Positions 1 to 9,100 of a stretch of DNA of 47,508 nucleotides are shown here, in pieces (position 1 is the stretch's first letter; each line of letters starts with the position of its first letter). Source of the DNA: a bacterium (GTDB lineage: Bacteria; Krumholzibacteriota; Krumholzibacteriia; LZORAL124-64-63); contig JAAEOA010000135.1 in NCBI GenBank assembly GCA_024223715.1, forward strand, positions 1 to 47,508, read 5' to 3'. The position numbers and the translations under genes are program-made. The notes beneath the pieces are model-generated. The model made no database searches, was not told the DNA's origin, and saw only the letters and a list, made by a program, of their open reading frames with translations.

Positions 1-590
1 ACATTGAGGTGGACCACCCGACGCCGATCCAGAGACAGGATCACGAAGACGTAGAGCGTCCGAAACTTCAATGTTGGTACCGTGAAGAAATCGATCGCCA
101 CGGCCTCGGTCATATGGTTCCTGATAAATGTCCGCCAAGTTTGAGAAGGTGGTTTTGAACACTTGATCATGTATCGTGCAACAGTTGTCTCGCCAACTTC
201 AATACCTGGCTTGCCCAGTTCGCCATGGATTCGAGGTGCACCCCAGAGGGGGTTTTCGCGGGAAATTTTACGGATCAGGTCTCGAGTTTCTAGCGAGATA
301 GTTGGTCTGCCTTGTCGTTTGGAGCGACACTTCCATCTCCAGTACATCCTCCAACCTTTGCGATGCCAGCCGACAACGGTCTTGGGCTGGACAATGACGA
401 GTTTGCTCCGCCATCGGGCGTGGATCTGTGACAGAATGACCCAGAGGAATCGGTCTGGTGATCTGAGGCGAGGAGTCTTGTTGTTTCGGCGAAGCACTTC
501 CAGTTGGTGACGGAGTGCAATGTTCTCCAAAACCAGGGACTGACGAGACCGCAGGCTGGAGAAAATGGTATTGAAGAATAGATTGAGCAT
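1..590 (-). CDS. Integrase-core (rve) transposase, 5' part, cut by window edge
   Basis: An open frame runs on the minus strand from ATG at 590 to the first base of the window without a stop, giving 196 codons. The product starts with a helical segment (about residues 1-45), then an HTH/linker with the motif QPKTVVGWHRKG, a basic stretch, and then RPTISLETRDLIRKISRENP followed by LWGAPRIHGEL. It continues through PPSQTWRTFIRNH into the start of the catalytic core (VAIDFFTVPT), where the first Asp of the DDE triad is visible. This order is typical of IS-type integrases of the IS3/rve superfamily that are widespread in environmental bacteria. The remaining catalytic residues lie beyond the window, so intactness cannot be judged. 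No terminal inverted repeat could be identified upstream. The longer antisense and frame-shifted ORFs across this stretch are shadows. Confidence 0.88.
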   Translation of the reverse strand, partial: MLNLFFNTIFSSLRSRQSLVLENIALRHQLEVLRRNNKTPRLRSPDRFLWVILSQIHARWRSKLVIVQPKTVVGWHRKGWRMYWRWKCRSKRQGRPTISLETRDLIRKISRENPLWGAPRIHGELGKPGIEVGETTVARYMIKCSKPPSQTWRTFIRNHMTEAVAIDFFTVPTLKFRTLYVFVILSLDRRRVVHLN

Positions 591-1080
591 GGAACAAGAC
601 TAGGTCCCCGAATCTGTAAATGCAAATGGGGCAGGGGGATGGAGTTTTGACTATGCACAGTTTAAAAGAGGAAAATCTATCCCCGGGGAGCGATCTCCAG
701 ACCATCAACATCAATTCCTGGCTGAAAAGAATAACAATTTCGTGAGCTTTTTCGGAGGGGCCGTCCAGATGAAATTACTCATCTTAGGGTAAGCTGAGTC
801 GATTTTCTCATAAAAAAGAACAACAAGTCAAAAAAGCAATAACTGCCTATATTCCAACTGATTAACTGTTGTCCGTTCCCTGTTTTGACCCAAGCGGTTT
901 CCCTAATGACACCATCTTTCAGAATAAAGATCATGAGAAAAGCCTGCACCTGCACCAAAAATGGTAAAATACCCTATAATTTTATAGTAAGGAAAGGCCC
1001 TCAACCGGCTGTTTGCGACTTATCGGAATTCCGGCAATAATTTGGTCCTTATTCCACTGATCATGCTTGAAAGGCAAAGA
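591..1080. other. 490-nt non-coding stretch between transposase and first C25 gene
   Basis: No gene is supported here. The stretch holds three things: a 20-nt segment at 731-750 that matches 5814-5833 (the 3' flank of the first C25 gene) at 19 of 20 positions; a promoter-like element with a palindrome at 961-987; and AT-rich sequence without clear structure. The matching segment may be a remnant of the 3' end of another C25 paralog removed when the neighbouring insertion element arrived. I could not place the insertion element's boundary. Confidence 0.5.
961..987 (+). promoter_or_regulatory. Putative extended -10 promoter plus palindrome upstream of C25 gene 1
   Basis: TAAAAT at 965-970 is preceded by TGG, giving an extended -10 element. 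The segment CCAAAAATGGTAAAATA is nearly the same as the one upstream of the second C25 gene at 6036-6053. A perfect 6-2-6 palindrome, CTATAATTTTATAG (974-987), follows 3 nt downstream, about where transcription would start. No good -35 is visible. The start codon is 94 nt further on. Confidence 0.4.
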
Positions 1081-4000
1081 ATGCTCAAGAAGTTCATCCC
1101 AACCCTTGTTTTGGTCTTAACTGTCACCATGGCTGCCAGTGCCCAGGCACGATGGATGGGATTTGCTTCAGATCAGCCTGCCAAACCGGAAATACGGGTG
1201 GAGCAATCATCAGCCAATACTACCAGGGTGGAATTGAGCCTCAGCGGAGTGGATGTTGAAACTCTGAACGTCAACGGGACTGAGCATTCCCAGATTCGCA
1301 TACCTGGCCATTGGTTCACTTTGCAGGCCGGTCAGCCGGAACTTCCTTTTGTTACCACTAGCCTCATCATTGCCGATTCCGGTTCTCCTGAAGTTCGTAT
1401 CGTTAAAAGCACCTGGCGGGAGATGACCGATCATGTGGTGGTCCCGTCCAAGGGAAGCATCCTCAGAACTGTAGATCCTGCTACTGTTCCATATTCTTTT
1501 GGCTCGGTGTACTCATCCGGGGAAGTTTATCCTGCCGTGGAAGCTGATTTGGCAGAACCTTTCATCCTGCGCGACTATCGTGGAGTGAGCCTGCGCATTA
1601 ACGCTGTGCGCTGGGATGCGGCCCGCAATACTCTGCTGGTTTTAGAAGACATGGTTCTGGAAGTTGTTACAGCCGGAAGTGGTGGGCTCAACGAAAAAAT
1701 CCGCAAAGGTGGCGACAAAAATTCAAGTGCCATCGACTCTCAGTTCGAGAACTTGTACCGAACCGGTTTTGATAACTACAGCCAAGGTGAAAAATACAAT
1801 CAGGTGGCTTCTTTCGGCCGCATGCTGGTGGTCAGTCATCCTGCTTTCATGAGTGCGGTTCAGCCTTTTGTTCAATGGAAGCAATCTATGGGAATGCAGG
1901 TGGATCTAATTTCCACCGCTGAAGTTGGCGGCACCACCGCAGGCATTCAGGCTGCCATCGATTCCCGCTATGCGGAAGAAGCCAGTCTCACTTATGTCAT
2001 TCTGGTGGGCGATCAGGAGCAGGTTCCCAGTTATTCCGGAACTTTTGAAGGGGCCGATGACGATACCCGTTATGCTAATCTTGAGGGTGCCGATTTATAT
2101 CCCGATCTTTTTGTATCGCGCATTTCAGGATCCAACCCTGAAGACATCACCACGCAAATCAATAAATTTATTGCTTACGAACGCGATCCCGAAGCTGGAG
2201 GCCAATGGTATCAGAAAGCGGCGTGTCTGGCATCGAGTCAGGGCACACCCTCGGATATTGAACGGGCTCAATGGTTACGGCAGGATCTGCTGAACTATAA
2301 CTTCACCGAAGTTCATGAAGTTTATCAGCCGGAAGGCACCACCGAAGATATTTCAGCGGCAGTTAATTCCGGCCTCAGTCTGATTAATTACATTGGTCAT
2401 GGCACCGGGTCATCCTGGACCAATCCCTACTTTGGGGTGGACGATGTTCAAGCTCTGACCAACGGTTCACAAACCCCCTGGATTTTGGATGTCAGTTGTT
2501 CCAACGGAGATTTTTCCCAGGACGAATGTTTTGCTGAGTCGTGGATGCGCGCCGGAGGTCCGGACCAGCCTCAGGGTGCATTGGCTACCTACAGTGCTTC
2601 GACAACCACACCCTGGGTCCCACCCACGGTAATGCAGGCCGAAGCCGTTGATTTGCTGGTCAGTGAACAGGCCAATGTTTTGGGGTCCTTGTATTTCCAC
2701 GGCATCATGAAAGTCATGGACGAATACCCGGGCAATACTCAGCTTGTGGAGCAATACAATATTTTTGGCGATTGCTCGCTTATGGTTCGCACCACCACAC
2801 CACAAATTCCATACCTCGAATACAGTGATATAGTGGCTTTGGGCGATACTGTTTTTGCTGTGGAAACAGGCCTTGAAAATACCCGGGTGGCTTTGTACAG
2901 CAACGGAATTCTGCACGGTACAGGCCTGACCGATGCTACCGGGCATGTGGATGTGAAACTGGACAATCCGGTGGCCGTTCCGGGCGAAGTTACTATGACT
3001 GTTTCCGGATACAATCTTCTTACTCAGGTTATTACTTTGCAGGGTGAAGTTCCTGTTTTGGTTGATATTTCTCCGGCGACTCTTCCTGTGGGTGTTAGCA
3101 CTGAAGTGGTTGTAACGGTGAACGACCCTTCGCCCAATAAAACCGTAAGCAATGTTACTGTCACCATTGAAGGATTTGGCGTAGACGGATTGCAGGCCGT
3201 GACCGATGCCAGTGGAAAAGCATTTTTTACAGTGACGGCCCAGTATGGGGAGATCTTACTGGTTCGTGGTGTCGAAGATGGTGCCGGGTATGACATGTTC
3301 AAACGCAGCATGCAAGTGACAGGCGCAAGTGAACTAACGAATGCGCAAATAGAGGCCTCCGTTTCTGAAATTGGAATGGCGGGGACTCTGACTCCCGGCC
3401 TTTCGGGCTTGGTTTTGGGTACCAGTGAAGTCAACGATTTTTCCTTGTCGGTGGTTGGTGTGGGAATTGATTCCCTGCTGGTTGGCAACGGCCCTTCAGT
3501 GAGCATGGCTGTTGTTCCTGAAAACACAGGACATATTTTTGCCACTCTTTTAAAAACCGGATTTAATATTTATGAAGAAGAAATTGAGGTTATTCCTGCC
3601 AATGGAACCCTGAACGGTACTGTGACCACAGCCGATGGTGGCGCTGTTCTGACCGGTGTTAGTGTTGTGGGATTCATCGCAGGGGATGACTCCTCTGGAG
3701 TGCCGCTCTTCGATCTGGTTACTGATGCTTCAGGTTTTTTCTCTGTGCCTGTGCAAATGCCCGTGGGCAGCTACGATGTTTACGCCCGAAAATTTGGGTA
3801 CCAGGAACATGTGGAAAGTTACCCGTTAATGTTTGGTGCCAACAACTATTCATTTGTTATGGATCTGGCGCAAACCACAGTTCTTGCAGGGCAGGTTTCT
3901 GCTGTTGACGGCGGGTTGCCGCTGAACGCCACTGTACAGGTTTTCCGGCAAGACAATAACGATCAGATGGCTTTGGTCATGACAGACGAATTCGGTTCTT

Positions 4001-5799
4001 ACAGCATTGATGCCTTACCTTATTTTGATTACCGGGTAACGGTTAATTCTTACCTGTACGAAATTCAATCGATTAATATTTCTTTCGACCAGCCGTCCAT
4101 GGTTCGCGATTTTCAGATGTCCGAAACTCAGGGTAAAATCCTTATTATTGATCACGACTTGATGGCAGCACAGTCTGGGGCTTACCCTGCCAAGCTTGGC
4201 AAAGGTGGTGTGGTTCTGGCAGAAAGTTATGTCCGGCCCGAAGCATCATCAAAAAACCGGGCAGTCTCTGATTTGGTAGCCGACTTAACAAGCCTAAATT
4301 ATTCAACCGATGTGATTGCCAGTTCGTCTTTCGATTCATTGGACTGGTACAATTACACACTGGTTCTTGTTTCGGCCGGAGGAAACCCCACCGATTTTTC
4401 AGATGAGCTGAAAGAGGCCTTGCTGGTTTTTGCTGACGCCGGGGGAAAACTTCTTGTTGAAGGTGGTGATGTCGGATTTAACAACCGGGTTTCATCAGAT
4501 TTCCGCAATCGGGTTCTGCATATGTCGTACTGGGGTGGCGATATGGCCACCAGCCTGACCGTTCGTTCTGCCGACCATGCAATAATGAGTTCCCCTAATA
4601 CAATTAGTGGTCCTATTGGATTTTCTTATTTCGGATATGGTGACTCTGATTTGGTGAATGCATCGGCAGATGCTGCCTGGCCTGGTACCTGGTTCAACAT
4701 TACGGGCCGCTCCAGTGTCATTTGTTACGACCCCAATCCTGCCCCTGAAGGCGGCCAGATTGTTTTCTTCCCGTTCAACTACAGCAGCCTGGCCGTTGAA
4801 GGCAGGTCCGATCTTCTGGACAATGCTGTTGCATATTTGTCTCTGTCGGAACTGGGCACAGCGACTCTTACGGGCCGGGTCAGGGTTCACGGAGCTACCG
4901 ATCACAGTGATGCTCAGTTGAGTCTTTCTCCGGGAAATGCTTCTTATCTGACAGGCCCTGATGGCAGTTATACTTTCTTCGGACTGGTGGCTGGTGAATA
5001 TGAAGTGACTGTAACCCGAGAGGGATTCAGCACAAGCGTGGGCACTGTTACGGTGATTGATGATCAAGTTGCTGAACGTGATTTTGACTTGCTGACAATT
5101 GTTAGCCAGACATTCTGCGTTGAGCCTGGATTGGAAATTCCGGATAATGACCCGGAAGGCGGCGTATCTTCCTCTCTTTACATTTCAGAAATCAGTACGG
5201 TGAGTCAACTGGTTGTTTATGTGGAAATTTCCCACAGTTCGGTTGCTGATCTGGTGGTTGATTTGATTAGCCCTGCAGGCACAACGGTTCGTTTGCATCA
5301 AAATGAAACGGCCAGTGAATATGGGTTGGTAGGCTGGTATCCAACGGATATTGAACCTGAAGGTGATCTGGATTTATTCCTGGGTGAGGACATTCAGGGA
5401 GAATGGACACTTCATGTGGCTGATGTTGGGTATCTTGATGTGGGAACCATCCAGACCTGGTGCTTGGTTATCGATTATGCCCTTTTGGTTCCTTCGTCCG
5501 TGGATGAACAACCAGTTCCTCAGGTTCTGACGCTTTATGGTAACTACCCCAATCCCTTCAATCCCCGCACGGTGATAAGATTTTCACAGCCAAAAGCTGG
5601 CCAAACCCAAGTGGTTGTTTACGATGTGAAAGGTCAGAAAATCCGCACACTGGTAAATGACATACTTTCTTCCGGCTCTCACGAGGTTAGCTGGATGGGC
5701 CGTGACGATCAGGGCCGAGCCGTGGCCAGCGGGACTTATTTTTACCGCCTGATCACCGAAAATGAATCGTTAGTTGGCAAAATGCTGCTTATAAAGTAG
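1081..5799 (+). CDS. Secreted gingipain-type (C25) cysteine peptidase with multidomain C-terminus, paralog 1
   Basis: The predicted secreted protein has 1572 aa. The ATG at 1081 is chosen because AAAGGCAAAG precedes it and it opens directly onto a signal peptide (MLKKFIPTLVLVLTVTMAAS, then AQA). An earlier in-frame start at 1042 would put charged residues before it. In order it has a propeptide-like region to about 250 and a C25 catalytic domain at about 255-560, with the His of YIGHG at 440 and the Cys of DVSCSNGDF at 473. Ig-like and carboxypeptidase-regulatory-like repeats (TLNGTV..., LAGQVSA...) follow to about 1015, then a Rossmann-like segment starting GKILIID (about 1017-1250) and another carboxypeptidase-regulatory-like unit (about 1263-1340). 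A P/Homo-B (proprotein convertase) domain lies at about 1345-1465. The protein ends in a FlgD-Ig sorting-type domain with NYPNPFNP and terminal GKMLLIK. Family members are exported endopeptidases; the substrate is unknown. It forms a tandem pair with the gene at 6131. Confidence 0.9.
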   Translation: MLKKFIPTLVLVLTVTMAASAQARWMGFASDQPAKPEIRVEQSSANTTRVELSLSGVDVETLNVNGTEHSQIRIPGHWFTLQAGQPELPFVTTSLIIADSGSPEVRIVKSTWREMTDHVVVPSKGSILRTVDPATVPYSFGSVYSSGEVYPAVEADLAEPFILRDYRGVSLRINAVRWDAARNTLLVLEDMVLEVVTAGSGGLNEKIRKGGDKNSSAIDSQFENLYRTGFDNYSQGEKYNQVASFGRMLVVSHPAFMSAVQPFVQWKQSMGMQVDLISTAEVGGTTAGIQAAIDSRYAEEASLTYVILVGDQEQVPSYSGTFEGADDDTRYANLEGADLYPDLFVSRISGSNPEDITTQINKFIAYERDPEAGGQWYQKAACLASSQGTPSDIERAQWLRQDLLNYNFTEVHEVYQPEGTTEDISAAVNSGLSLINYIGHGTGSSWTNPYFGVDDVQALTNGSQTPWILDVSCSNGDFSQDECFAESWMRAGGPDQPQGALATYSASTTTPWVPPTVMQAEAVDLLVSEQANVLGSLYFHGIMKVMDEYPGNTQLVEQYNIFGDCSLMVRTTTPQIPYLEYSDIVALGDTVFAVETGLENTRVALYSNGILHGTGLTDATGHVDVKLDNPVAVPGEVTMTVSGYNLLTQVITLQGEVPVLVDISPATLPVGVSTEVVVTVNDPSPNKTVSNVTVTIEGFGVDGLQAVTDASGKAFFTVTAQYGEILLVRGVEDGAGYDMFKRSMQVTGASELTNAQIEASVSEIGMAGTLTPGLSGLVLGTSEVNDFSLSVVGVGIDSLLVGNGPSVSMAVVPENTGHIFATLLKTGFNIYEEEIEVIPANGTLNGTVTTADGGAVLTGVSVVGFIAGDDSSGVPLFDLVTDASGFFSVPVQMPVGSYDVYARKFGYQEHVESYPLMFGANNYSFVMDLAQTTVLAGQVSAVDGGLPLNATVQVFRQDNNDQMALVMTDEFGSYSIDALPYFDYRVTVNSYLYEIQSINISFDQPSMVRDFQMSETQGKILIIDHDLMAAQSGAYPAKLGKGGVVLAESYVRPEASSKNRAVSDLVADLTSLNYSTDVIASSSFDSLDWYNYTLVLVSAGGNPTDFSDELKEALLVFADAGGKLLVEGGDVGFNNRVSSDFRNRVLHMSYWGGDMATSLTVRSADHAIMSSPNTISGPIGFSYFGYGDSDLVNASADAAWPGTWFNITGRSSVICYDPNPAPEGGQIVFFPFNYSSLAVEGRSDLLDNAVAYLSLSELGTATLTGRVRVHGATDHSDAQLSLSPGNASYLTGPDGSYTFFGLVAGEYEVTVTREGFSTSVGTVTVIDDQVAERDFDLLTIVSQTFCVEPGLEIPDNDPEGGVSSSLYISEISTVSQLVVYVEISHSSVADLVVDLISPAGTTVRLHQNETASEYGLVGWYPTDIEPEGDLDLFLGEDIQGEWTLHVADVGYLDVGTIQTWCLVIDYALLVPSSVDEQPVPQVLTLYGNYPNPFNPRTVIRFSQPKAGQTQVVVYDVKGQKIRTLVNDILSSGSHEVSWMGRDDQGRAVASGTYFYRLITENESLVGKMLLIK

Positions 5800-5841
5800 T
5801 AAAAACAATAAAGATAACAATTCCGTGAGCTTTGTGGGAAA

Positions 5842-5871
5842 GGCGGTCCAAAAGAGGGCCGCCTTTTTTTT
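5842..5871 (+). terminator. Rho-independent terminator after C25 gene 1
   Basis: GGCGGTCC (5842-5849) pairs with GGGCCGCC (5856-5863), with one G-U pair and a 6-nt loop. Eight T follow (5864-5871). It separates the two tandem peptidase genes into independent units. Confidence 0.88.
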
Positions 5872-6022
5872 GGGCTCTGGTTTTGGGAAAATGAAAATTT
5901 TTTTGGCTTTCAAGTGAGGGATAAGTTGTTTTTTTGGGGCCGCTTATATGAATTAGTATTTTTTCTGCCTGGTCCAAAATTTGAAAATGAAAGATGAAAA
6001 TACCTTCCCAAATTCACGACAA

Positions 6023-6071
6023 TTGCCTTAAATGGCCAAAAAATGGTAAAATAGCGTGTTCAAAGTTTGAA
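6023..6071 (+). promoter_or_regulatory. Putative promoter plus palindrome upstream of C25 gene 2
   Basis: A -35-like TTGCCT (6023-6028) is followed after 18 nt by -10 TAAAAT (6047-6052), preceded by TGG (extended -10). The -10 sits in the same CCAAAAAATGGTAAAATA context as upstream of the first C25 gene. A perfect 13-nt palindrome, TTCAAAGTTTGAA (6059-6071), lies 6 nt downstream. The start codon is at 6131. Confidence 0.45.
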
Positions 6072-6130
6072 ATCGCCATGAAGTATTGTCAGTTAAACGA
6101 CAAAATTCAGTCGTTCGAGAGGAAACAAAG

Positions 6131-9100
6131 ATGAGCAAGAGGGTTATTTCAGTATTGATGCTGGTCCTGTTAATGGGATTCAGCTCTTTGGCACAGGCCG
6201 AATGGGTAAATTTCGACAGTCAGAATAATGACGGACCTCAGCGTCCCGTCGTTCAGGTTGAACAACAATCTGACAGTCTGACTCAATTAAACGTATCTCT
6301 CAGCGGTGTGGACACGGAAACGATTAACATTTCCGGCAACGATTACACCCAGGTACGCATCCCCGGTCATTGGTTCACTCTTGACGCCGGTCAGCCTGAA
6401 GTTCCCTTCATTACCAGCAGCCTCATCATTCCCGATGCTGGTACTCCCCAGGTTCGCATTATCAAAAGCACCTGGCGTGAAATTTCCACCAACCCCGCTG
6501 TGCCTTCCAAAGGTGACCTTTTGCGGACAGTGGATCCGGCCGCGGTTCCTTACTCTTTTGGTTCTGCTTATTCCAGCAATGGCATTTATCCTGCCGCTGA
6601 AGCAAAACTGGCCGACCCTTTCATCATGCGTGATTATCGCGGTGTCAGCTTACGTATTAATGCTGTGCGCTGGGATGCGGCCAGCGGCCAACTGTTGGCC
6701 CTCGAAAGCATGACTCTGGAAGTTGAAACTACCGGTACCGGTGGCATCAACATGAAACAGGGACGCATGAGCGATGGCATTGATGCTCAGTTTGCCAACC
6801 TCTACAGCCTGGGTTTCGATAACTACGTCTCTGCAGCCAAATACAACATGGTTTCCACCGATGGTCGCCTGCTGGTTGTCTGCAACGATGCCTTCATGGG
6901 CACCATTCAGCCTTTTGTTGAGTGGAAACGCTCAACCGGTCTGGATGTTGAATTGATCTCCACCGGTAGTGTGGGTGGAAACACTTCTGGCATTCAGGGT
7001 GCTATTGATGCCCGATATGCCGAACCTGCCGGATTGACTTATGTGGTTCTGGTGGGCGACCAGGCTCAGGTTCCCAGTTATTCCGGAACTTACGAAGGTG
7101 CCGACGATGATACTCGTTACGCAAACCAGGAAGGCAGCGATCTCTATCCTGACCTTTTTGTTTCCCGTATTTCCGGTACCAATCCTTCAGACATTCAGTC
7201 TCAGATCAACAAATTTATCCGCTACGAACGTAACCCCGACGCCGATGGCACCTGGTACAAACGTGGTGCAGGCCTGGCTTCCAGTGAAGGTTCTCCTCCG
7301 GATTATACTCGCGCCGAATGGTTGCGTCAGGATATGCTCGGTTACACTTTCGACGAAGTGGCTGAAATTTATCAGCCCAGCGGAAACGCCTCTCACATTT
7401 CCGCCGCCGTTAATAATGGTGTCAGCCTGGTGAACTACATTGGTCATGGTTCGGGTACTTCCTGGAGTAACCCCGGTTATACCATTTCCAATGTACATTC
7501 TCTGAGCAACGGCTATAAAAACCCTTGGATTCTGGATGTCAGTTGCTCCAACGGTGACTTCTCCATGGGGGAATGTTTTGCTGAAGCGTGGATGCGCGCT
7601 GGCGATGCTGCCCAGCCCGATGGTGCTGTTGCCATGTACAGTGCTTCCACCAGTACTCCCTGGGTTCCTCCCTGTGTGATGCAAGCCGAAGCTGTGGACT
7701 TGATGGTTGCCGACCAGGCTAACGTAATTGGTTCACTTTATTACCATGGTATTATGAAGGTTATGGATGAGTATCCTGGCAACTCTCAATTAGTTGAGCA
7801 GTACAACATCTTTGGCGATTGCTCCTTGATGATTCGTACCGATACTCCCGTGGCTCCGACCATGGATTATGTTTCCGCTATTGCTCTTGGTTCCACTGTG
7901 TATCCTGTTGACACTGGTATTGCCGGTGCCAAAGTTGCTCTTTACAGTGATGGCCAATTGCACGGTGTTGGCATTGCCGACGCCTCCGGTCATGTAGATG
8001 TTCAACTGGACAACCCCGTTGTGGTTGCCGGTGAAGTGACTTTGACCGTTACTGGTTACAACCTGTTGACTCAGGTAATCACCCTGCAGGCCGTTGTTCC
8101 TGTAGTTGTTGATATTCAACCAGCCAGCATTCCGGTAGGAGCCACCACTGAAGTTACAGTGACTCTGACCGATCCTCCTTCTGCCAAAGCAACTTCCAAC
8201 GTAACGGTGACCATTGAAGGTTACGGAGTATCCGGACTGGAAGCTGTTACCGATGAAAACGGTGTGGCTGTTTTCTCCGTCACGCCTGAATTTGGTGAAA
8301 CCCTGACTGTGCGCGGTGTTGAAGATGGCGCTGGTTATGACATGTTTGCCAACGACCTTCCTGTTACCGGCGCTGCCGACATGCCCAACTCTGCCATTGC
8401 TGCCGAAGTGGCCTCCATTGGCATGGTTGGAACTCTTACTCCGCACATTGAAGGTACCGTAACGGCAACCAGCGATGTTGCTGACTTTGATTTGATTCTC
8501 ATGGGTGCTGGCTTGGACCTGAATGTTGCCGGTTCCGGTAATTCCCTGGTTCAGAATGTCACACCTTCCAGCAGTGGCATCGTTACCGCTGCCATAGTTA
8601 AAACCGGTCATAATGTATACCTGGCTGAAATTGATGTTGTTACTGCCTTTGGCACCCTGGCCGGTACCGTGGTCGACTCCGATGGCGCTGCCGTTTCCGG
8701 TGTTCGTGTTTACGGTTTTAATGAAGGTGACGACCCTAACGGCACTCCCTTGTTTGATCTGACAACCAACGGCGCTGGTGCTTTCACTGTTGCCGATGAA
8801 ATGGCCGTAGCTAACTATGACTTGTACGCCAGCAAATTTGGTTACCTGAACCACGAGGAAGTTTACTTCCTGATGTTTGGTGCCAACGACCATGAAATCG
8901 TCATGGATTCTGCTCCTGCAGGCGAACTCAGTGGTATTGTTACTGCTTCCGGAGATGGCGCAGCTATTGAAAACGCCAGCATTTCCATCCGTCGCAGTGA
9001 CGACAACTCCTATGTTGCCGGAGCGACCACCGATGCTTCGGGTCAGTTCAGCGTCAGTGGCCTGACCTACTTCGATTACAACGTTTCGGTTGCTGCCTAT

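Larger units (their letters stand above)
5800..6130. other. 331-nt spacer between the tandem C25 genes
   Basis: The stretch contains the terminator of the first gene, AT-rich sequence with several T runs, and the promoter-like region of the second gene. No coding sequence is supported; the small minus-strand open frame at 5789-5977 overlaps the terminator and has no ribosome binding site. Confidence 0.6.

Noticed and set aside
268..714. 148- and 122-codon minus-strand frames and a 115-codon plus-strand frame
   Set aside because: They overlap the transposase frame, which matches a known integrase family over its whole length; the others are out-of-frame shadows.
600..780. Terminal inverted repeat of the insertion element
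   Set aside because: Only one end could lie in the window and the partner is outside, so no repeat pair can be shown.
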